This document shows, piece after piece, positions 5,951 through 9,245 of a stretch of DNA of 9,245 bases; position 1 is the first letter of the stretch; each line of letters begins with the position of its first letter. The DNA comes from Actinomycetota bacterium. Lineage in GTDB: Bacteria; Actinomycetota; Thermoleophilia; Gaiellales; Gaiellaceae. The position numbers were made by a program, and so were the translations under genes. The notes under the pieces are model-generated. The model ran no database searches. It was given only the letters and a program-made list of their open reading frames with translations, and was not told the DNA's origin. The stretch is taken from the NCBI GenBank assembly GCA_005884155.1, contig VAXD01000075.1:1-9245 (forward strand), in the 5' to 3' direction.

Positions 5951-7114
5951 GCCGTCCGGGAGGATGTAGGCGCAGAAGGCGAGGGCGAGTACCCAGACGA
6001 GCCGGTCCTCCTCGACCGCGGCGAGCGGGACGACCCACGCCGCGTACCAGGGCAGCAGCCACGGCGTCGCGACGAGGACCAGCATCGAGGCGAGCGCCAT
6101 CCTGGGTCGGCCCCGCCGGGCGCTCCGCACGAGCAGCGGCGTGAGCGCGACGAGTGGCAGAAGCGCGAGCCAGCGGGGCAGGCCGACCTGGTGCAGGCGC
6201 GACGGGATCGCCCAGTCGGACGTCCGGTGGGCGAAGACGCCTAGCGTCGTGATCCACGCTGTCCCGAAGAAATAGAACGCGATCGCGGCGAGAGCCCCCG
6301 CGGCTAGAGCGAAGCCCCCGATCATTCGCAAGGCCTCGCGCCGGGAAGAGCTCATCAGGTGGAGCGGGAGGACGCCGAGCACGATCCACTTCACGCCGCC
6401 GGCAACAGCGAAGCTCGCTCCCGCGAACCGGGGTCGCCGCGCAGCCAGCGCCAGTGCGCCGAGCACGAAGGCCATCATCCACACGTCGTTGTGGCCGCCG
6501 CCGGCAAAGTCGAATGCGAGCAGCGGGTTCCAGCCGACGAACGCCGCCGCGAACGCAGGTAGCGGTGCGACGAGGGCGGCGAGACCCGTCACCACCAGCA
6601 TTCCGGCCGCGCCCGCTACACGGTACGCGAGCTGCTCGTCGCCGGCAGAACGCCCGCCTGCGACGGCGAGCCCGGCAGACGCCCCCGAGAAGACCGGCCC
6701 GTAGACGGACTTGCTCGTGCGCCAGCCCTTCGCCATCGCCCTCGAGGCGGGGTCCTGCTCGAAGCGCGCCGGAGCGACGGTGTATGGGTTCGCGTCGTGC
6801 ACCGTCGCGACGCGCCCGTAGGCCCAGTACGCATAGACGTCGCGAGAGATGACGAGCGGCCCGGCAAGGGGAACGAGCTGGATTGCCGCGCCGACTGCGA
6901 GCACGACCGCAAGTTGGGTCTGACGCCGGCGGACGAGGAAGAGCGCGCCGACGTAGAGCACGAACGCGCAGCAGGCGGCGGTCAGGAAGACCGTGGAGGG
7001 AAGGTCGCTTCCCTCATGCGCACCCGCGCGCAACGCGGACCCCTGCCACGACGCGGCTAGCGCGCTGAGCCCGACCAGAGCCGCGATCGCGACGCCGAGA
7101 GGGACGGCTCTCAC
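5939..7114 (-). CDS. GT-C fold polyprenol-phosphate mannosyltransferase (MptB/GT87-like)
   Basis: This 391-residue protein has about ten or more hydrophobic segments spread along its length. The first large outer loop holds SRDVYAYWAYGR (90-101), then NPY (109-111) and KSVYGPVFSG (135-144), followed by GWNPLLAFDFAGGGHND (194-210). That order of motifs is typical of actinobacterial MptA/MptB and related GT87-type enzymes. These use polyprenyl-phosphate mannose (or a similar donor) to add alpha-linked sugars to envelope glycans on the outer side of the membrane. Asp92 is the likely catalytic acid by family analogy. The true donor and acceptor are not determinable here. The start is GTG at 7114, 63 bp after marR on the same strand; that gap shows no clear terminator or promoter. 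It is followed by the small membrane gene and uppP, implying a polyprenyl-carrier operon. Confidence 0.8.
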   Translation of the reverse strand: MRAVPLGVAIAALVGLSALAASWQGSALRAGAHEGSDLPSTVFLTAACCAFVLYVGALFLVRRRQTQLAVVLAVGAAIQLVPLAGPLVISRDVYAYWAYGRVATVHDANPYTVAPARFEQDPASRAMAKGWRTSKSVYGPVFSGASAGLAVAGGRSAGDEQLAYRVAGAAGMLVVTGLAALVAPLPAFAAAFVGWNPLLAFDFAGGGHNDVWMMAFVLGALALAARRPRFAGASFAVAGGVKWIVLGVLPLHLMSSSRREALRMIGGFALAAGALAAIAFYFFGTAWITTLGVFAHRTSDWAIPSRLHQVGLPRWLALLPLVALTPLLVRSARRGRPRMALASMLVLVATPWLLPWYAAWVVPLAAVEEDRLVWVLALAFCAYILPDGIPL

Positions 7115-7177
7115 GCCGCAATCATTTCTGGTCCTGCCGTTAGCGTGCGGGAATGTCCGCTCCGGCGGTCGGGGTCT

Positions 7178-7621
7178 TCAAGAACGGAGGTGCTCGACCG
7201 CGCGCTTGAGCACGTCACGCAGCGTGCGCTGGTCGGCTACGGAGAGCGCAGCGATCGCGGCGGGCGGCTCGCTCATGATCACGACCACACGGCCGCGCAG
7301 GGCGACTCCGTCGTCCGTGAGCGTCAAGGCCTTCACGCGCCGGTCGCCGGCGGAGCTGCGGCGCTCTACGAGGCCGCGCGCCTCGAGCCGGTCCGCGATG
7401 CCGGTCACGTTCGAGGCGTCGCAAAACAGCCGCTCGGCGAGCGAGCTCATCGGGAGCGGCCGCTCGGGGTCGAGCAGGCGCAGGGCGTGAGCCTGCGAGA
7501 ATGTGAGACCAAGCTCGGCGAGGCTCGCACCGACTCGGCCGCGGTGGTCCATGCCGATCTCGAAGAAGAGCTTCTGCGCCTCGTGGGCCGGGCTCACTCG
7601 CGGCGTAGTCGTCGTCGCCAT
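7178..7621 (-). CDS. MarR-family transcriptional regulator
   Basis: This 147-residue cytoplasmic protein has the MarR winged-helix layout. A dimerisation helix lies near 11-36. Helix-turn-helix helices at about 56-66 (LPMSSLAERLF) and 68-81 (DASNVTGIADRLEA, the recognition helix) follow. The wing at 84-100 is LVERRSSAGDRRVKALTLT with the family's conserved Asp93-Arg94-Arg95. A C-terminal dimerisation helix ends the protein. MarR proteins usually repress a neighbouring exporter or enzyme and release DNA on binding a small ligand or on cysteine oxidation. The only cysteine is Cys67, just before the recognition helix. The gene is divergent from the ABC exporter, across a 67-bp gap with a strong dyad, so autoregulation plus exporter control is likely. 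No ribosome site precedes the ATG; a TATCAT box 8 bases upstream suggests a leaderless message. Confidence 0.92.
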   Translation of the reverse strand: MATTTTPRVSPAHEAQKLFFEIGMDHRGRVGASLAELGLTFSQAHALRLLDPERPLPMSSLAERLFCDASNVTGIADRLEARGLVERRSSAGDRRVKALTLTDDGVALRGRVVVIMSEPPAAIAALSVADQRTLRDVLKRAVEHLRS

Positions 7622-7629
7622 CTCTTGTC

Positions 7630-7660
7630 ATGATACTTGAATACGCAGATACTTGATCAA
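7630..7660 (-). promoter_or_regulatory. Putative marR promoter
   Basis: On the minus strand TTGATC (7660-7655) and TATCAT (7635-7630) resemble -35 and -10 boxes, with a rather long 19-bp spacer. The -10 matches the consensus at 5 of 6 bases and ends 8 bases before the ATG, which would place transcription start at or next to the initiation codon. Half-sites of the MarR dyad overlap both boxes. Confidence 0.5.
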
Positions 7661-7673
7661 CTCAAGTATCTGC
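7632..7673. promoter_or_regulatory. Probable MarR operator: inverted repeat plus a third half-site
   Basis: GCAGATACTTGA (7645-7656) and TCAAGTATCTGC (7662-7673) are perfect 12-bp inverted arms with a 5-base centre (TCAAC). A further copy of GATACTTGA lies at 7632-7640, 16 bp before its equivalent at 7648-7656. The repeats are AT-rich in otherwise GC-rich DNA and sit between marR and the divergent exporter. MarR dimers typically bind such dyads next to their own gene, so assignment to this regulator is well supported but inferred. Confidence 0.85.
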
Positions 7674-7682
7674 TGCTAACGT
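7653..7682 (+). promoter_or_regulatory. Putative promoter of the ABC exporter
   Basis: TTGATC (7653-7658) and TAACGT (7677-7682) are spaced by 18 bp. The -10 is a weak TAnnnT match. The box ends 6 bases before the ATG at 7689 and no Shine-Dalgarno sequence is present, consistent with a leaderless transcript. The -35 is inside the MarR dyad, and the palindrome TTGATCAA supplies candidate -35 boxes in both directions. Confidence 0.4.
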
Positions 7683-7688
7683 GCGCGC

Positions 7689-8687
7689 ATGCCCGAGCAT
7701 GCAATTGAGGCCCAGGACCTCGTGCGGGTCTTCAAGAAGGGCCCGCGCGCCGTCGACGGAATCGACCTCGCCGTCGCCCCCGGGGAGATCTACGGCTTCC
7801 TCGGTCCGAACGGCGCCGGCAAGTCGACTACGGTGCTGATGCTGACGACGCTGCTGCCGCCGACGGCCGGGACGGCGTGGGTCGGCGGCTTCGACGTGGT
7901 ACGCGAGGGGCCGCAGGTGCGGTCGATCATCGGCGCGGCGCTGCAGGAGGCGGCGCTCGATCCGCTTCTGACCGGACGCGAGCACCTCCGGCTGCAGGCC
8001 ACGCTTCAGGCGCTACCGCGCGACGTTCGCAGCAAGCGCGCCGACGAGCTGCTCAGGCGCGTTGGGCTCACGGAGGCGGCGGACCGCAAGGTGAAGGGCT
8101 ACTCCGGCGGAATGAAGCGCCGGCTCGACCTGGCGCTGGCGCTCGTCCACTCCCCGCGGATCCTCTTCCTCGACGAGCCGACCACCGGCCTGGACATCCA
8201 GAGCCGCACCGCACTCTGGCAAGAGGTCGAGCGACTGGCGCGCGAGGACGGCGTCACCGTCTTCCTGACGACCCAGTACCTCGAGGAGGCCGACGTCCTC
8301 GCCGACCGCGTCGGGATCATCGACCACGGCAAGATCGTGGCCGAGGGGACGACCGACGAGCTGAAGGCGAGCGTCGGCCGTCCGACGGTCGAGGCGGTTC
8401 CCGCCGACCCCGACGACCGCGAGCGGTTCGAGGCGATCCTCGCCGGCTTCGGCGACCCGTGCGGCGCCGAGCGCGGCGTCGCGGTGCGGCTTCGCTCCAG
8501 TGAGGCCGACCTGGCCGGAATCGTCCGGGCGCTCGACGCCGAGCACCTCAAGGTCGAGCAGCTGCAGCTGCACCAGCCGTCGCTCGACGATGTCTTCCTC
8601 GCCAAGACAGGCCGCACGCTCGAGGGCGCCGCCGAGGAGGAGGACGAAGGACGTCCGCGTGGCGGGCTTGCAATGGAACCGGCTTGA
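7689..8687 (+). CDS. ABC exporter ATP-binding protein, DrrA type
   Basis: This 332-residue ATPase has all nucleotide-binding motifs: Walker A GPNGAGKST (39-47), Q-loop Gln86, signature YSGGMKRR (138-145), Walker B ILFLDEP (158-164) and D-loop GLD (167-169). The switch position is Gln196 in TTQYLEEAD rather than His, as in DrrA-type daunorubicin-resistance ATPases. The C-terminal part (about 230-315) has the DrrA extension with LHQPSLDDVFLAKTGRTLEG, then an acidic tail. DrrA pairs with the DrrB permease to export drugs or lipids such as anthracyclines or phthiocerol lipids; the cargo here is unknown. The next gene overlaps by 4 bp (TTGA). The divergent marR and the operator upstream suggest induction by a small molecule. 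Confidence 0.92.
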   Translation: MPEHAIEAQDLVRVFKKGPRAVDGIDLAVAPGEIYGFLGPNGAGKSTTVLMLTTLLPPTAGTAWVGGFDVVREGPQVRSIIGAALQEAALDPLLTGREHLRLQATLQALPRDVRSKRADELLRRVGLTEAADRKVKGYSGGMKRRLDLALALVHSPRILFLDEPTTGLDIQSRTALWQEVERLAREDGVTVFLTTQYLEEADVLADRVGIIDHGKIVAEGTTDELKASVGRPTVEAVPADPDDRERFEAILAGFGDPCGAERGVAVRLRSSEADLAGIVRALDAEHLKVEQLQLHQPSLDDVFLAKTGRTLEGAAEEEDEGRPRGGLAMEPA

Positions 8688-9245
8688 AGCAGTTCGCCGA
8701 CCAGGTCTTCGTGCTCGCGCGCCGCTCGGTGGTGCGCACGCTCCGCCAGCCGGCGTCGGTCATCTCGCCGCTCGTCTTTCCGATGCTGCTGCTCGCGGTC
8801 AACTCCGGCGGCCTGAAGGCGGAGACCCGGCTGCCCGGCTTCCCGACGACCTCGTTCGTCGCCTTCGCCCTCGCAGTGCCGTTCATCCAGGGCGCGCTGT
8901 TCGCGACGATGAACGCGGGCACCGATCTCGCGCGCGACATCCAGACGGGCTTCCTCAGCCGCCTCTCGCTGACGCCGATGCGGCGCTTGGCCGTGCTCGG
9001 CGGGCAGCTCGGCGGCGTGGTCACGCTGGGCCTGCTGCAAGCGCTCGTCTACGTGGGCGTCGGCCTGATCATCGGCGTGCGACTCGCCTCGGGCGCGGCG
9101 GGACTCGTCGTCCTGCTCCTGTTCGCGGTCTGCGTCGCCTTCGCGTTCGGGGCGATGGGCACGTTCGCGGCGCTCCGGACCGGCTCGGGCGAGGCCGTCC
9201 AGGGCCTCTTCCCGGCGTTCTTTGTCTTCCTCTTCATCTCGTCGA
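8684..9245 (+). CDS. ABC-2 type permease, DrrB family (partial, 3' end outside window)
   Basis: 187 residues are visible. The TTG at 8684 is the only reasonable start near the ATPase stop; TTGA overlaps start and stop, and GGA lies six bases upstream. No other in-frame start lies within about 40 bp upstream. A short cytoplasmic head (1-22) precedes the first membrane helix (about 24-40). Helix 2 lies around 58-78, and the cytoplasmic motif DLARDIQTGFLSRLSLTP (81-98), characteristic of ABC-2/DrrB permeases, follows. Helices at about 105-130, 136-157 and from about 172 to the window edge come next. It forms the membrane channel for the adjacent ATPase. Full-length family members have about 250 residues and six helices, so roughly a quarter is missing. 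Confidence 0.88.
   Translation, partial: MKQFADQVFVLARRSVVRTLRQPASVISPLVFPMLLLAVNSGGLKAETRLPGFPTTSFVAFALAVPFIQGALFATMNAGTDLARDIQTGFLSRLSLTPMRRLAVLGGQLGGVVTLGLLQALVYVGVGLIIGVRLASGAAGLVVLLLFAVCVAFAFGAMGTFAALRTGSGEAVQGLFPAFFVFLFISS

Noticed and set aside
5679..6482. Longer 267-residue version of the small membrane protein
   Set aside because: The extra N-terminal part lies inside the mannosyltransferase gene in another frame and is Arg/Ala/Pro-rich. Only the last 80 residues look like protein.
7215..7631. Alternative ATG at 7631 on the minus strand for the regulator
   Set aside because: It is in a different frame from the MarR winged-helix sequence and gives an unrecognisable product.
7172..7738. 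13-bp direct repeat GGGTCTTCAAGAA at 7172-7184 and 7726-7738
   Set aside because: One copy encodes part of the ATPase N-terminus and the other lies at the marR 3' end. There is no symmetry with the marR operator, so it is probably chance.
8099..9040. 313-residue minus-strand frame opposite the ABC exporter
   Set aside because: It is an antisense shadow; the opposite strand has intact Walker and permease motifs.

Overview
The window is about 9.2 kb of high-GC DNA with tightly packed genes, frequent GTG/TTG starts and GC-rich third codon positions. Together with a KorB-type ferredoxin oxidoreductase, a PASTA protein, an MptB-like polyprenol-phosphate mannosyltransferase and a DrrA/DrrB-type exporter, this points to an Actinomycetota chromosome. 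A deep branch such as Thermoleophilia (Gaiellales/Solirubrobacterales) is my best guess, by inference only. I see no tRNA, rRNA, CRISPR array, transposase, integrase or phage gene.

Left block, plus strand (1-2578): the 3' end of a 2-oxoacid:ferredoxin oxidoreductase beta subunit (korB), then a proline-iminopeptidase-family alpha/beta hydrolase 17 bp later, then a membrane-anchored protein with five PASTA domains and no kinase 12 bp later.

Middle block, minus strand (7621 down to 2575), in transcription order: a MarR regulator, a GT-C mannosyltransferase, an 80-residue two-helix membrane protein with a His-rich loop, undecaprenyl-diphosphatase (uppP), a secreted collagen-like/lamin-tail protein, and a very Pro/Glu/Ala-rich protein with a small C-terminal domain I cannot name. 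The mannosyltransferase, small protein and uppP are packed with 17 and 0 bp between them and probably form one operon concerned with polyprenyl-phosphate carriers. The last two genes have clear Shine-Dalgarno sequences of their own, and a GC-rich hairpin separates them. The Pro-rich gene meets the PASTA gene tail to tail, with both stop codons inside a single CTAG.

Right block, plus strand (7689-9245): a DrrA-type ABC ATPase overlapping by 4 bp a DrrB-type permease that runs off the window. This exporter is divergent from marR. The 67-bp gap holds a perfect 12-bp inverted repeat plus a third copy of its half-site, overlapping putative promoter elements for both genes. This looks like a MarR-controlled drug or lipid exporter, with probable leaderless transcripts both ways.

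Most of the window serves the cell envelope: lipid-carrier recycling, mannosyl transfer, a muropeptide-type sensor, surface proteins and an exporter. The most unusual elements are the kinase-less PASTA protein, the Pro-rich protein with its ambiguous start, the His-loop small membrane protein and the marR/drrA operator.
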